Positions 8,498 to 17,143 of a stretch of 64,000 nt of DNA are shown one piece after another. The position numbers and the translations under genes are program-made. How positions within the stretch are numbered: the stretch's first letter is position 1; the number at the start of each line of letters is the position of its first letter. This stretch comes from Piscinibacter sp047602365 (GTDB taxonomy: Bacteria > Pseudomonadota > Gammaproteobacteria > Burkholderiales > Burkholderiaceae_C). Below the pieces are notes generated by a model. That model was not told the DNA's origin. It worked only from the letters and a program-made list of their open reading frames with translations, and did no database searches. The DNA lies in NCBI GenBank assembly GCA_047602365.1, contig JASGHM010000001.1, positions 1,364,001-1,428,000 on the forward strand, given 5' to 3'.

Positions 8498-9700
8498 TCA
8501 GTCGAGCTTCTTCATCGCACGCTGCACGGCCAGTTCGGCCACCTGGCGGCCCAGCGCCGTGCCGTGCTCGTCGGCTGTCCGCGTGTGGATGCCGGCCCAG
8601 ATGCGGGCGTTCTCGATCTCGGTCGCCGCTTGCGAGAAGCTGCTGAACTGGCGCGTCAGCCCGCCACCGAAGGTCGCGCTGAAGGGCACGCCGTCGTCGC
8701 CGAAGAGCAGCTGCAGCGAGCGCGACCAGGCCCCCGAGGTCACCGAGTGCCCGGAGACATAGTCCGGGTGAGGCGGCGTGTTGATCAGCGGCTCCCACTT
8801 CGGGTCGGGGTTGCTGGCGGCACCGCGGATCGCCGTGACCGGGCGCCAGGTGCCGACCTTGCGCTTGACGTCCCAGCCCGCGATCACCGCGTCGAGCGCG
8901 GCCATGTTGATGATGGCGAAGATGCGGGCGTTCTCCGGCATCGTGGTGCCCTTGGCCGCCGCCGCGGCGCGAGCGGCGGCGTTCCACATCTGTCCGCCGT
9001 TGAGCAGCGTGAAGATCGCCGAGGCGGTCTGCTCGGCGGTGCGCTCGGTCGAGTCGCGCCGGCCGAGGCGGCGCACCTCGTCGAGCTCCTTCGCGTACTG
9101 CGCGCTGTCCAGCGCCAGCGGGCCGGGCGCCGTCACTTCGTTCACCGATTTCAGGAAGAAGGGCTTCACCTCGGCCCAGAAGACCGAACCGAACGGCGCC
9201 ATGGAAGGCGGCGCCGGTTGCCAGCCGCCGCGAGCGGTGGGCGGCGTGTAGGCGACGCGCGCGTTCCAGCCGTCGCCGCTGCGCATGGCGACGCATTGTT
9301 CGGCGACCTGGCGGCCCAACGCGCTGCCATCGGTCTTCGCGCTGCCGTCGGGCAGCTTGGCCAGCGAGGCTTGCAGCGCCGCGTCGAGCACCGCCTTCTG
9401 CAGCGGATAGATCGACAGCAGCACCGTGTGCGCGGCGGTGGCCGCGGCGGCCTCGGCCGATGCGCCTGTCGGGGCGACCGGGACCGGACTCATGTAGGCC
9501 TGGTGCGTGCGCGTGACCGCGTTGACGGCATCGAACATCGCGACATGCGCCATGGCCAGCGTGCGCATCTCGATCTGGGGCGTGCTGGACACGGTCAGGC
9601 TCAAGGCCGTGACGTTCCAGTCGGTGACCACGTCGGCACGCGCGACCTGCAGTGCGGGCAGCAGCACGGCCAGGACACGCACGGTGGAGGCAAGCTTCAT
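8498..9700 (-). CDS. Vanadium-dependent haloperoxidase / PAP2-superfamily exported protein
   Basis: A 400-residue exported protein. The signal peptide is MKLASTVRVLAVLLPALQVA with cleavage near ARA. The mature part has the pattern of bacterial vanadium-haloperoxidase-like proteins: AMAHVAMFDAVNAV, ILTRHP-equivalent KRKVGTWRPVTAIRGA, and the phosphate/vanadate site PHPDYVSGHSVTSGAWSR with a late His in GIHTRTADEHG. GAGGAG sits 6 bases before the ATG at 9700. In this superfamily the site binds vanadate (haloperoxidase) or phosphate (acid phosphatase); which applies here cannot be told. A second, distant PAP2 protein lies at 14044-15237. Confidence 0.85.
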   Translation of the reverse strand: MKLASTVRVLAVLLPALQVARADVVTDWNVTALSLTVSSTPQIEMRTLAMAHVAMFDAVNAVTRTHQAYMSPVPVAPTGASAEAAAATAAHTVLLSIYPLQKAVLDAALQASLAKLPDGSAKTDGSALGRQVAEQCVAMRSGDGWNARVAYTPPTARGGWQPAPPSMAPFGSVFWAEVKPFFLKSVNEVTAPGPLALDSAQYAKELDEVRRLGRRDSTERTAEQTASAIFTLLNGGQMWNAAARAAAAAKGTTMPENARIFAIINMAALDAVIAGWDVKRKVGTWRPVTAIRGAASNPDPKWEPLINTPPHPDYVSGHSVTSGAWSRSLQLLFGDDGVPFSATFGGGLTRQFSSFSQAATEIENARIWAGIHTRTADEHGTALGRQVAELAVQRAMKKLD

Positions 9701-9873
9701 GCGCTTCTCCTCAACGATCGGTGACATGCAAGACTTTAGGCGTCGGCCCCGGCGCGGCAACACCTAGATCGACATGGCGGGCGCGGCTATCCTGCGTCGG
9801 TCGGCAGCGGAGCGGGCGAGCATCGACGCTGCATTCCGTCTCTCGACACCGAGCCCCGAAACATCACCCCCGC

Positions 9874-10515
9874 ATGACATTCCGGCACCGCACCCTCCCC
9901 GTCACCGCCTTCCAGCAAAACTGCTCCCTGGTCTGGGACGACGAAACCAAGCAGGCCGCGCTGATCGACCCCGGCGGCGACATCGACGTGCTGCTCGCCG
10001 CCGTGAAGGAACTGGGCCTGACGCTCGAGCAGATCTGGCTCACCCACGCGCACATCGACCACGCCGGCGCCACCGGCACGCTGGCGCGCACGCTGGGCCT
10101 GCCGATCGTCGGGCCGCACGAGGCCGACCAGTTCTGGATCGATGCGCTGCCGCAGCAAAGCCGCATGTTCGGCTTCCCCGCCGCCGAGCCGTTCGCGCCG
10201 ACCCGCTGGCTGCACGACGGCGACAGCGTGCGCATCGGCGGCTGCGAGCTGCAGGTGCGCCACTGCCCCGGCCACACGCCCGGCCACGTGGTGTTCTTCG
10301 AGCCGACGACGAAGCACGCCTTCGTCGGCGACGTGCTGTTCGCCGGCAGCATCGGTCGCACCGACTTCCCGCAGGGCGACTTCGACACGCTGGTGCGCTC
10401 CATCACCACGCGGCTGTGGCCGCTCGGCGACGACGTGCGCTTCACGCCGGGCCACGGGCCGCAGAGCAGCTTCGGGCGGGAGCGGCGCAGCAACCCCTTC
10501 GTCGGCGGCACCTGA
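9874..10515 (+). CDS. Metallo-beta-lactamase-fold hydrolase (YcbL/glyoxalase II-like)
   Basis: A 213-residue metallohydrolase. The metal ligands are all visible: THAHIDHAG (HxHxDH), HCPGHTPGHVVF, GDVLFAGSIGRTDFPQGD and a terminal FTPGHGPQS. The length and the SIGRTDFP motif match the short YcbL-type glyoxalase II-like group, which hydrolyses S-lactoylglutathione or related thioesters. An in-frame upstream extension to 9652 is possible but has no family support; ATG 9874 gives MTFRHRTLPVTAFQQNCSLV, the family start. Cytoplasmic. Confidence 0.92.
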   Translation: MTFRHRTLPVTAFQQNCSLVWDDETKQAALIDPGGDIDVLLAAVKELGLTLEQIWLTHAHIDHAGATGTLARTLGLPIVGPHEADQFWIDALPQQSRMFGFPAAEPFAPTRWLHDGDSVRIGGCELQVRHCPGHTPGHVVFFEPTTKHAFVGDVLFAGSIGRTDFPQGDFDTLVRSITTRLWPLGDDVRFTPGHGPQSSFGRERRSNPFVGGT

Positions 10516-10530
10516 GGGGTGGCGCGGTCC

Positions 10531-10544
10531 GGTGAATATTCACC
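10531..10544. promoter_or_regulatory. Perfect 14-bp palindrome upstream of the LuxR-type regulator
   Basis: GGTGAATATTCACC is a perfect 14-base palindrome with an A/T core in a 108-base gap otherwise rich in G/C, 80 bases before the start at 10624. A TATGCT box at about 10567 could be the -10 of the regulator gene. The dyad has the look of a homodimer operator. Which protein binds it is unknown; the products of 10624-11343 and 11402-12049 are the nearest candidates. Confidence 0.4.
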
Positions 10545-10623
10545 GCCTGCGCGAACGACTGTTACCTATGCTGACCTCCATGGCGCCGTGTGACGTGACC
10601 GGCGCCTTCGTGAGGAGCCCGTC

Positions 10624-11343
10624 ATGCTGGAACTGATGACCCGCGCCGGAGCCGGCGCCGCGACCCACCCGAGCGCGCCCGGACCGGCCCTGCCGTACCG
10701 CGGCCCAGAGCGCCGCCATGCCTCGCTGGCCGGCTGGCGCTGGCTGTCGGCCGCGCTCGACGAGATCGACTACGGCATCGTGCTGATCGGCGCCGACGGC
10801 CGCGTGCAGCACGCCAACCAGGTCGCGCTCGACGAGCTGGACGCGCAGCACCCGCTGCTGCTGGCCTTCGGCGAGCTGCGCGCCCGCCGAGGCGTCGACG
10901 CGCAGGCGCTGCTGGCCGCGCTGAACGATGCCCGCCACCGTGGCCTGCGCCGGCTGCTCACGCTCGCCGAGGGCGCGCAGCAGGTCAGCGCCAGCGTGGT
11001 GCCGCTGCCGGCCTCGGGCGGTGCGCTGGTGATCCTCGGCAAGCGCCAGGTCAGCGCCGAGCTGGCGGTGCAGGGCTTCGCGCGGCTGCACGGCCTGACC
11101 GGCGGCGAGGCGCGCGTGCTGGCCGCGCTCAGCGGCGGTGCGCGGCCGGCCGAGGTCGCCCGTGAGCACGGCGTGGCGCTGAGCACGGTGCGCACGCAGA
11201 TCAGCAGCATCCGCCAGAAGACCGGCGCCGCCAGCATCCGCGACCTGCTCGGGCAGGTGGCGCGCCTGCCGCCGCTGATGGGCCGGCTGCGCAGCGGGCT
11301 GGACCGCATGGGTGCGCTGCTGCAGGGTCTCGCGCCCGAGTGA
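10624..11343 (+). CDS. LuxR-type helix-turn-helix transcriptional regulator
   Basis: A 239-residue regulator with a C-terminal LuxR/GerE helix-turn-helix: LTGGEARVLAALSGGARPAE followed by VAREHGVALSTVRTQISSIR and QKTGAASIRDLL. The N-terminal part (about residues 35-130) has a PAS-like flavour, IDYGIVLIGADGRVQHANQVA, and there is no phosphoacceptor receiver domain, so it probably senses a ligand or partner rather than a phosphate. GAGGAGC precedes the start. It is followed by a Crp/Fnr regulator on the same strand 58 bases downstream. Confidence 0.85.
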   Translation: MLELMTRAGAGAATHPSAPGPALPYRGPERRHASLAGWRWLSAALDEIDYGIVLIGADGRVQHANQVALDELDAQHPLLLAFGELRARRGVDAQALLAALNDARHRGLRRLLTLAEGAQQVSASVVPLPASGGALVILGKRQVSAELAVQGFARLHGLTGGEARVLAALSGGARPAEVAREHGVALSTVRTQISSIRQKTGAASIRDLLGQVARLPPLMGRLRSGLDRMGALLQGLAPE

Positions 11344-11401
11344 TCGCGCCGCTAGCATCGCGGCACCGGCCAGGGCCCCCGGCGGGCCGGCCGGACGCCG
11401 C

Positions 11402-12049
11402 ATGCCAGACGTATCCGACGCAGCGCTGATCGCCGCCCTGTCCGACTCGCTGCGCCCGCTGGCGCAGCGTGGTGAGGTCAAGCGCTTCCGCAAGGGCCAG
11501 CGGCTGATCGAGGAAGGCTCGCTGGGCGACACGCTGTTCGTCATTCTTGCCGGGCGGCTGCGCGCCTACTCGGCCGACGAGCGCGGCCGCGAGATCGTCT
11601 ACGGCGTCTACGGCCCCGGCGAGTACCTCGGCGAGATGAGCCTGGACGGCGGGCCGCGTTCGGCCTCGGTGGATGCGCTGGAGGCCACGGCCTGCGCGGT
11701 GATCACGCGGCACTCGCTGCAGCAGCACATCGCCGCCCACCCGCCCTTCGCGTTCGAGCTGATCGCGCGGGTGATCGGGCGTGCGCGCCTGGCCACCAAG
11801 AGCGCGCGCGACCTGGCGCTGCTCGACACCTACACCCGCCTGGCGCGGCTGCTCGAGTCGCTGGCGCAGGCGCAGCACGACGGCTCGCGGCAGATCGCCG
11901 AACGGCTGACCCACGCCGACATCGCCGCCCGGGTCGGCTGTTCGCGCGAGATGGTCACCCGGCTGCTGCGCGACCTCGAGCGCGGCGGCTACGTCAGCAC
12001 GGCCACCGACGGAACCCGGCGCATCGCCCGCCTGCCCGAGCACTGGTAG
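11402..12049 (+). CDS. Crp/Fnr family transcriptional regulator
   Basis: A 215-residue regulator. An N-terminal cyclic-nucleotide-binding barrel spans residues 10-125 (RFRKGQRLIEEGSLGDTLFV, GEYLGEMSLDGGPRSASV), then a dimer helix and a winged helix with RLTHADIAARVGCSREMVTR near 165-190. The GEMSLDGGPRSASV segment resembles the cAMP pocket GELALLDGSPRSAS-type more than Fnr, and no N-terminal Fe-S cysteine cluster is present, so a nucleotide ligand is plausible. Its effector may be supplied by the cyclase at 15265-17052, though this is only proximity. Confidence 0.9.
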   Translation: MPDVSDAALIAALSDSLRPLAQRGEVKRFRKGQRLIEEGSLGDTLFVILAGRLRAYSADERGREIVYGVYGPGEYLGEMSLDGGPRSASVDALEATACAVITRHSLQQHIAAHPPFAFELIARVIGRARLATKSARDLALLDTYTRLARLLESLAQAQHDGSRQIAERLTHADIAARVGCSREMVTRLLRDLERGGYVSTATDGTRRIARLPEHW

Positions 12050-12059
12050 GGCACGACGT

Positions 12060-14042
12060 TCAGGCGTCTCCACGGCGCCGGCGGGCCCGCTCCGCCTGCG
12101 CTGCAGCCACGGGTGCCAGCGGTACCGGCTGATCCTGGTGATCCAGCGCCGTCTGCCACGCCGGCGGCGCCGCGTCCCGGTGTGACAGGCTGTCGGCGAT
12201 CAGCCGCGTGAGCTGCGGCGCCGCCATGCTGGTGCCACTGAGCGCCACGCGGGAGCCGCTGGCCGTGCCAGCCGCGAGCACGCCGTGCAGCAGTGGCGAG
12301 TCCTCGGTGATGACCAGTGGCCTCAGCCCGCCGCCGCCGTCGCGCTCGTCGGGCAGCGGCACCGACGAGTAGCGGGCTGGCTCCACCCGGTCGTCGCGAT
12401 CGCGAAGCGCACCGCCGGCCACGTGCACCCACGCGCCGCTGGCCAGGCCGTTGAGGGTGCCCGAGCGGCGCACGTAGGCGCTGCGCGAGTCGCGCAGCTG
12501 CGTACCACCGCGGCGATCGAAGCGGTGATAGTCCGCATCCTCGAGCCGGGATTGGCGACCCTGAGTCGGATGCCCCAGCGGGGCGTCGTCTCGCTGCACA
12601 TAGGCTCGGCACTCCAGCTCGACGCGGCCGGCGTTGTGCAGCGCGACGTGCCAGGCGCCGCAAGGCGCGGGGCGCGGCCAGCCGGTGTTGGCGGCGGTCG
12701 GCGCGACGGCGATCAGCGCCATCGCGCGGCGCCCGTTGGCGACCTGCTGCTGCCAGCTGATCATCGCGACAGGCGCGCCGTCGATGCGCAGCACCTGCCC
12801 CTGCCCGGGGCTTACCGTGACCGTCGGTCCGCCCGGCGGCGTGACCGCGAGCGACACCGCCGAGACATCGGCGACACCTTCGTTTGCCCCATCGCCGCGG
12901 CCGACCCACAGCTCCAGGTAGCTGGGCGTGCCGTCGCCGGGCTGGATCTGCCAGTCCAGCGGCGCCTCGCCGTCCGGCCCGACGGTCGTCCAGGCGTGGC
13001 AGCGCGACAGGTAGCTGTTGCCGGCGGCCAGCACCATGTGGCAGTCGTCGCGCGCGGCGACCATCGCGTCGAGGGCCTGCTCGAAGATCGAGCTGCCGTC
13101 GTGCGGGCCGGCGATGTTGCCAATGCTCAGGTTGACGACCACCGGGCAGGTGCGGCCCGGCAGCGCGACGGCGTCGGCGGCCGCCAGCACGAAACGGATC
13201 GCATCGAGCATGTAGACCGTCGTCGAGGCACACGAGGTGTCGGCGATCGCGGTAACCGGCAGCTGCACGGCGACGATCGGCGGCGCCGGTGGATCGCCCG
13301 GGTCGGCGCCGCAGGCCAGGTCCATGACATGGCTGCCGTGGGTCACACGATGGCGGACCTCGCGGTAGTCGAGTGAGCGGTAGGCCTCCTGCTCGTCGAA
13401 CCGGCCGGCCGCGCCCGCGGCGCGCAGCGCGCCCTGCAGACGCTCTCGATCGTGGACCGGACCATGCGTCCACGGGCCGCCGGCGACGCCGCCGCGGCTC
13501 TGGTCCCAGAAGGCGAGCAGGCGCGTTGTCGCCTCGCCGTTCGCGGCCCGCGAGCGGAAGCGCTCGTTCGCGAAGGCGATGCCGTCGTCGACGACGCCCA
13601 CCACGACGGCCGCCGGCGCGAGGCCGTGCGCGGCGACCACCTCCGGCCCGGCGTCCGGGTCGGGCGGCTGCGGCGCGACGAAGCCGATCTCGAAGCGGCG
13701 GATCGCGGCGAGCACTTCGGCCCACGCGCCGCCCGCGGCGAAACCGGTCAGCACATCGAGAAAGTGCCTCGAGCAGGCGGCGGTGCAGTACACCGACCCT
13801 TCCAGCCCGCGCGGCGGGCACAGGTAGTGGCCCGGCACGCGCAGGTGCTCGCGCGCGGTCACCCGCACCAGGCCGGCGAAGTCCTGTGCCGGCACGCCGA
13901 GCTCGAGCAGCAGCCAGAGCCAGTCGCCGCCCTGGCCCGGCCGCCCGGCATCGCGAAAGCCGGTGACCCGCCCCCACGGCAGGTAGGCGTCGGCCAGCGG
14001 CAGCCCGGCCGGATGCGCCAGATCGACCCGGTGCGCCCGCAT
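12060..14042 (-). CDS. Subtilisin-like (S8) serine peptidase, no signal peptide
   Basis: A 660-residue S8-family protein. The Asp is in VVGVVDDGIAF (D152), the His in RVTHGSHVMDLA (H235), and the Ser in VALSGTSMAAPQLTR (S605); CPVVVNLSIGN and MVLAAGNSYLSRC supply the oxyanion region. There is a roughly 140-residue N-terminal region with several Cys (HYLCPPRG, SVYCTAACSRHF) and a 300-residue insertion between Asn and Ser. No signal peptide or pro-peptide is recognisable, which is odd for a subtilisin and suggests a cytoplasmic role. It lies one base downstream of the PAP2 gene and is last in a likely three-gene operon. Confidence 0.85.
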   Translation of the reverse strand: MRAHRVDLAHPAGLPLADAYLPWGRVTGFRDAGRPGQGGDWLWLLLELGVPAQDFAGLVRVTAREHLRVPGHYLCPPRGLEGSVYCTAACSRHFLDVLTGFAAGGAWAEVLAAIRRFEIGFVAPQPPDPDAGPEVVAAHGLAPAAVVVGVVDDGIAFANERFRSRAANGEATTRLLAFWDQSRGGVAGGPWTHGPVHDRERLQGALRAAGAAGRFDEQEAYRSLDYREVRHRVTHGSHVMDLACGADPGDPPAPPIVAVQLPVTAIADTSCASTTVYMLDAIRFVLAAADAVALPGRTCPVVVNLSIGNIAGPHDGSSIFEQALDAMVAARDDCHMVLAAGNSYLSRCHAWTTVGPDGEAPLDWQIQPGDGTPSYLELWVGRGDGANEGVADVSAVSLAVTPPGGPTVTVSPGQGQVLRIDGAPVAMISWQQQVANGRRAMALIAVAPTAANTGWPRPAPCGAWHVALHNAGRVELECRAYVQRDDAPLGHPTQGRQSRLEDADYHRFDRRGGTQLRDSRSAYVRRSGTLNGLASGAWVHVAGGALRDRDDRVEPARYSSVPLPDERDGGGGLRPLVITEDSPLLHGVLAAGTASGSRVALSGTSMAAPQLTRLIADSLSHRDAAPPAWQTALDHQDQPVPLAPVAAAQAERARRRRGDA

Positions 14043-14043
14043 C

Positions 14044-15237
14044 TCAGCGCCACTCCGCCGCCGCCTGCGCCCACAGCCAGCCCAGCGAGGGCGAGGGCGG
14101 CACGTACTGCGGCGGGTGCAGGGTCAGGCCACGGCCGTCCTGGTCGACACGATCGCGCAGCGGCGGCTGGAAGTCGTTGGGCAGGTAGTCTTCGGCATCG
14201 AACTCGCGTGCCTGGCAGTCCACGTAGGGCACCTGCAGACCGCGCTCCCGAAGCGCCGGGTCGCCGCAGCGCGCGACGAAGTACTCGGCCAGCGTCGTGC
14301 CCAGCACCTGGCCGGCGCGGCTGTCCATCGGGTAGTGGACCCCGGCGACGGTGCGGTTGATCGCCATGCGCGCGGCCTGGCGCAGCAGCATCTCGCCCAG
14401 TGGGTCGGCGTCGTCGACGCCGCGCAGCGCCATCAGCACGCGGGCCACGCAATGTGCCTCGGTCGAGTGGCCGCTCGGGTAGGCGCTGTGGCCGGGCGTC
14501 TGGATCATCGGCTGCACCTGCGGTGACAGCTCGACCGCCCGCGGCACCGGCAGGGCGTGCTTGAAGCGCATCTCGACGGCGATGGCCAGCCGCATCGCGG
14601 CGCCGAGCAACTCGAGCGTCCAGCGGTGCCGCGACGGATGCAGCCCGGCGATGGCTGCCCAGTAGGTCGTCAGCTGCGGGATCTGCGACAGGATCTCGGC
14701 CTGCCGGTCGCTGCGCAGGTCAGCATGGTCCAGCACCAGCTGGAGCTGGCGCGCCAGGCGCTGCGGGCTTTCGTCGACGGGCCGGTGCAGGCGAACCAAC
14801 AGCCGCTCGCGGCCGTCGTGATCGACCAGCACCGCCTCGAAGCCGCGGACACCCCTCGCGCGCAGCCGCAGTGGCTGCAGCGCCTCGACATCGAACACGG
14901 TGCCACGAACCCAGGGTTCCCAGTGGCGCAGCGGTTCGCTCGCATCGACGACCGCGCGCGCGCCGGCCATCGGCGCCGCCGCCGCCTGCGCATTGAGGGT
15001 GCTGCCGACGATGCCGTCGCGGTTGGTCAGCGCTCCGCCGACGTCGAGCAGGTCGTTGCCGCCCGGCCCGCTCGCCCCACCTGCTCCACCTGCGCCACCA
15101 GCACCACCAGCGCCTCCGGCACCGCCGGCGCCCCCCGCTCCGCCAGCGCCGCCGGCCCCTCCCGCGCCGCCCGCACCACCGAGCCCGCGCGCCCCGCCGT
15201 AGACGTTCTCGAACACCTGACACTTCGGCCAAACCAT
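14044..15237 (-). CDS. PAP2/vanadium-haloperoxidase-fold protein with (Gly-Gly-Ala)12 tract
   Basis: A 397-residue protein. Residues 1-13 (MVWPKCQVFENVY) precede a glycine-rich segment with twelve Gly-Gly-Ala units (residues 20-55). The C-terminal two thirds hold PAP2-superfamily phosphate-site motifs: KHALPVPR, the PSGHS loop in PGHSAYPSGHSTEAHCVA, and NRTVAGVHYPMDSRAGQVLG with the catalytic His and following Asp. It has no signal peptide or membrane span and resembles the soluble haloperoxidase/acid phosphatase branch. AAAGGGGG precedes the start by 6 bases; the gene is 27 bases after the cyclase and 1 base before the S8 peptidase. Activity unknown. Confidence 0.8.
   Translation of the reverse strand: MVWPKCQVFENVYGGARGLGGAGGAGGAGGAGGAGGAGGAGGAGGAGGAGGAGGASGPGGNDLLDVGGALTNRDGIVGSTLNAQAAAAPMAGARAVVDASEPLRHWEPWVRGTVFDVEALQPLRLRARGVRGFEAVLVDHDGRERLLVRLHRPVDESPQRLARQLQLVLDHADLRSDRQAEILSQIPQLTTYWAAIAGLHPSRHRWTLELLGAAMRLAIAVEMRFKHALPVPRAVELSPQVQPMIQTPGHSAYPSGHSTEAHCVARVLMALRGVDDADPLGEMLLRQAARMAINRTVAGVHYPMDSRAGQVLGTTLAEYFVARCGDPALRERGLQVPYVDCQAREFDAEDYLPNDFQPPLRDRVDQDGRGLTLHPPQYVPPSPSLGWLWAQAAAEWR
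15073..15180 (-). repeat. 108-bp (Gly-Gly-Ala)12-coding tandem repeat
   Basis: Twelve consecutive 9-base units each encode Gly-Gly-Ala within the PAP2 gene. Third-codon positions vary freely among units (for example GGTGGTGCT, GGCGGAGCG, GGGGCGCCG-type variants), so the amino-acid pattern rather than the DNA is conserved. This argues for selection on a flexible collagen- or silk-like spacer, not recent slippage. Confidence 0.9.
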
Positions 15238-15264
15238 GTCTGTCCCCCTTTGTGTTGGCAGTCG

Positions 15265-17052
15265 CTACGCGCGCGGCACCCCGGCCGCGGCCAGTGATTC
15301 CGACCACAGCGCGCCGGTCGCGTAGGCGCTGCTCGGCGACCGCGCCAGGTAGGCGCTGATCGTCAACTGCGGCTCCAGCGCCATCAGCGCCCGCACGGTC
15401 TCGCGTGCGTCATCGAGGCGGCCGAGCTGCACCTGGGCGATCGCCATCGCACGCAGCGTCGAGGTGTGGGTGCGGTGCAGGCGCAGCGAGCGGCGCGCAT
15501 GTTCCAGCGTGCGCTCGTACTCGCCGGCGGCCAGCGCCGCCGTCGCCGTCAGCGACTCGAAGAAGTAGCGCATCGGGTCCAGCGGCGACAGCGACAAGGC
15601 CTGCTCGGCGGCCTGCAGCGCCGGTGCACCCTCGCCCTTGAAGGCATGCAAGGTGCCCTGGAACAGCCAGGCCAGCGGCTCGCTGGGGTTCTCGGCGAGC
15701 GCGCTGGCGTAGCGCTGCGCGGCGCCGTCGAGGTCCTTCATCAGGTTGCAGTGCACGAAGCCGTCGATCGCCAGCGACAGCGACGACGCCGGGTCGACCT
15801 CGAGCGCACGCTGCGTGCAGTCCTGCGCCAGCCGGGTGTCGCGCCGCATGTCGGCGGTCCAGCCCTGCTGCACGCGGATCACGTGCCACTTGGCCAGCCA
15901 GGCGTGCGGCGCAGCGTGGCGCCGGTCGCGCTCGATCAAGTGCTCGAGCATCTCGCGGGCGCGGTCGAAGTCGGCCCATGCGGTGCCGTGCAGCAGGCTG
16001 ACCGCGGCCATCAGCAGGCAGTAGCTGTCCAGCGTCGCCAGCGGCTCGCGCCGGGCCCGCTCGACCTGACGCCGCGACAGGGCCTGGCAGACGCGGTGCG
16101 TCAGTTCATGAATCAGCGGGTCATCGCCGCTGAACACGCCCGGCAGGCTGCCGCGCTGCTCACCGGCCCAGATCACCTCGCCGCCGGCCGCCTCGGTGAG
16201 CTCGACGACCAGGCGCAGCCGATCGCCGGCCACGTGGAGTCGGCCGGCCAGCACGTAGTCGGCGCGCAAGTGCGCACGGATATCGTGCAAGGCGCCGGCG
16301 CGCCCGCGGAACACGGTGGTCGACAGCCGCGAGACCACCGCCAGCTCCGGGCTGCGCGACAGCGACGCGATCAGTTCGTCGGCCACGGCATCGCCGAGCA
16401 GCTCGTGCGTGGCGTCGGACTGCAGGGTGTCGAACGGCACCACCGCGATGGCCGGGCGCAGGCGATCGGGAACCACGGGCGCGCTCCAGGCAGGTGCTTC
16501 GGCCGGCGCGCTCAGGCGGTAGGCCCGCACCGGCTCGTCGATGTGCTTGAGGTAGCAGTCGCCGAGGTCTTCCACCTCGGCGTCGAGCCCGGGCACCAGG
16601 CGATCGCGGACCTCGCCCGAGACGACGATCGCGCCCGGCGCGGCCAGCTGCAACAGCCGCACGGCGAGGTTGACACCCGGCCCGTACAGGTCGTGCTCAT
16701 CGGCGATGACGTCGGTCACGTGCGCACTGCCGCGCAGCCGCATCACCGCCGGCGACGGCGGGGCGGGCGACAGGGCGGCGAGCGCGGCGAACATGTCGAA
16801 CAGGCAACGGATGGCGGGTGGAACGCTGTCGAACTCCAGCATCAGACCGTCGCCCGTGCGCTTGACGAGCCGGCCGGCATGCGCCGGCAGCAGGTTCGCC
16901 TCGACCTCGCGCACGAAGCACTGCCAGCGCCAGACCGCGCCTTCCTCGTCGATCGCGATCAGCCTGACGGATTCGACGAGATCGACCACCACGACGGTGC
17001 GTGTCGGCCGGCGCTGGAGGGGCCATGGAGCTTCGGTGAGATGCGCCGTCAT
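15265..17052 (-). CDS. Class III adenylate/guanylate cyclase with TolB-like and TPR regions
   Basis: A 595-residue protein. Residues 15-180 form a class III nucleotide cyclase: metal Asp24 in VVVVDLVESVRL, metal Asp68 in KRTGDGLMLEF, and the transition-state pair Asn128/Arg132 in GVNLAVRLL, so catalysis is plausible. Residues 200-330 resemble the TolB-like domain often attached to such cyclases (IAVVPFDTLQSDATHELLGD, ADYVLAGRLHVAGDRL). From about 370 to 570 come TPR-type helices (AQRYASALAENPSEPLAWLF, AAEQALSLSPLDP). The ATG at 17052 has GGGGAG upstream. It heads the likely operon cyclase-PAP2-S8. Cytoplasmic; ATP versus GTP preference is not certain. Confidence 0.87.
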   Translation of the reverse strand: MTAHLTEAPWPLQRRPTRTVVVVDLVESVRLIAIDEEGAVWRWQCFVREVEANLLPAHAGRLVKRTGDGLMLEFDSVPPAIRCLFDMFAALAALSPAPPSPAVMRLRGSAHVTDVIADEHDLYGPGVNLAVRLLQLAAPGAIVVSGEVRDRLVPGLDAEVEDLGDCYLKHIDEPVRAYRLSAPAEAPAWSAPVVPDRLRPAIAVVPFDTLQSDATHELLGDAVADELIASLSRSPELAVVSRLSTTVFRGRAGALHDIRAHLRADYVLAGRLHVAGDRLRLVVELTEAAGGEVIWAGEQRGSLPGVFSGDDPLIHELTHRVCQALSRRQVERARREPLATLDSYCLLMAAVSLLHGTAWADFDRAREMLEHLIERDRRHAAPHAWLAKWHVIRVQQGWTADMRRDTRLAQDCTQRALEVDPASSLSLAIDGFVHCNLMKDLDGAAQRYASALAENPSEPLAWLFQGTLHAFKGEGAPALQAAEQALSLSPLDPMRYFFESLTATAALAAGEYERTLEHARRSLRLHRTHTSTLRAMAIAQVQLGRLDDARETVRALMALEPQLTISAYLARSPSSAYATGALWSESLAAAGVPRA

Positions 17053-17143
17053 CGTCCTGTCTCCCCCTGAAGACGTCATCCGCATTCTGGAGGAGGCGCG
17101 CGCAAATGCAACGCGGCATGTCGCGGCCGTGCGGCCGCCCCGC

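Noticed and set aside
15073..15180. CRISPR array or minisatellite
   Set aside because: Nine-base units without spacers, in frame and coding for Gly-Gly-Ala.
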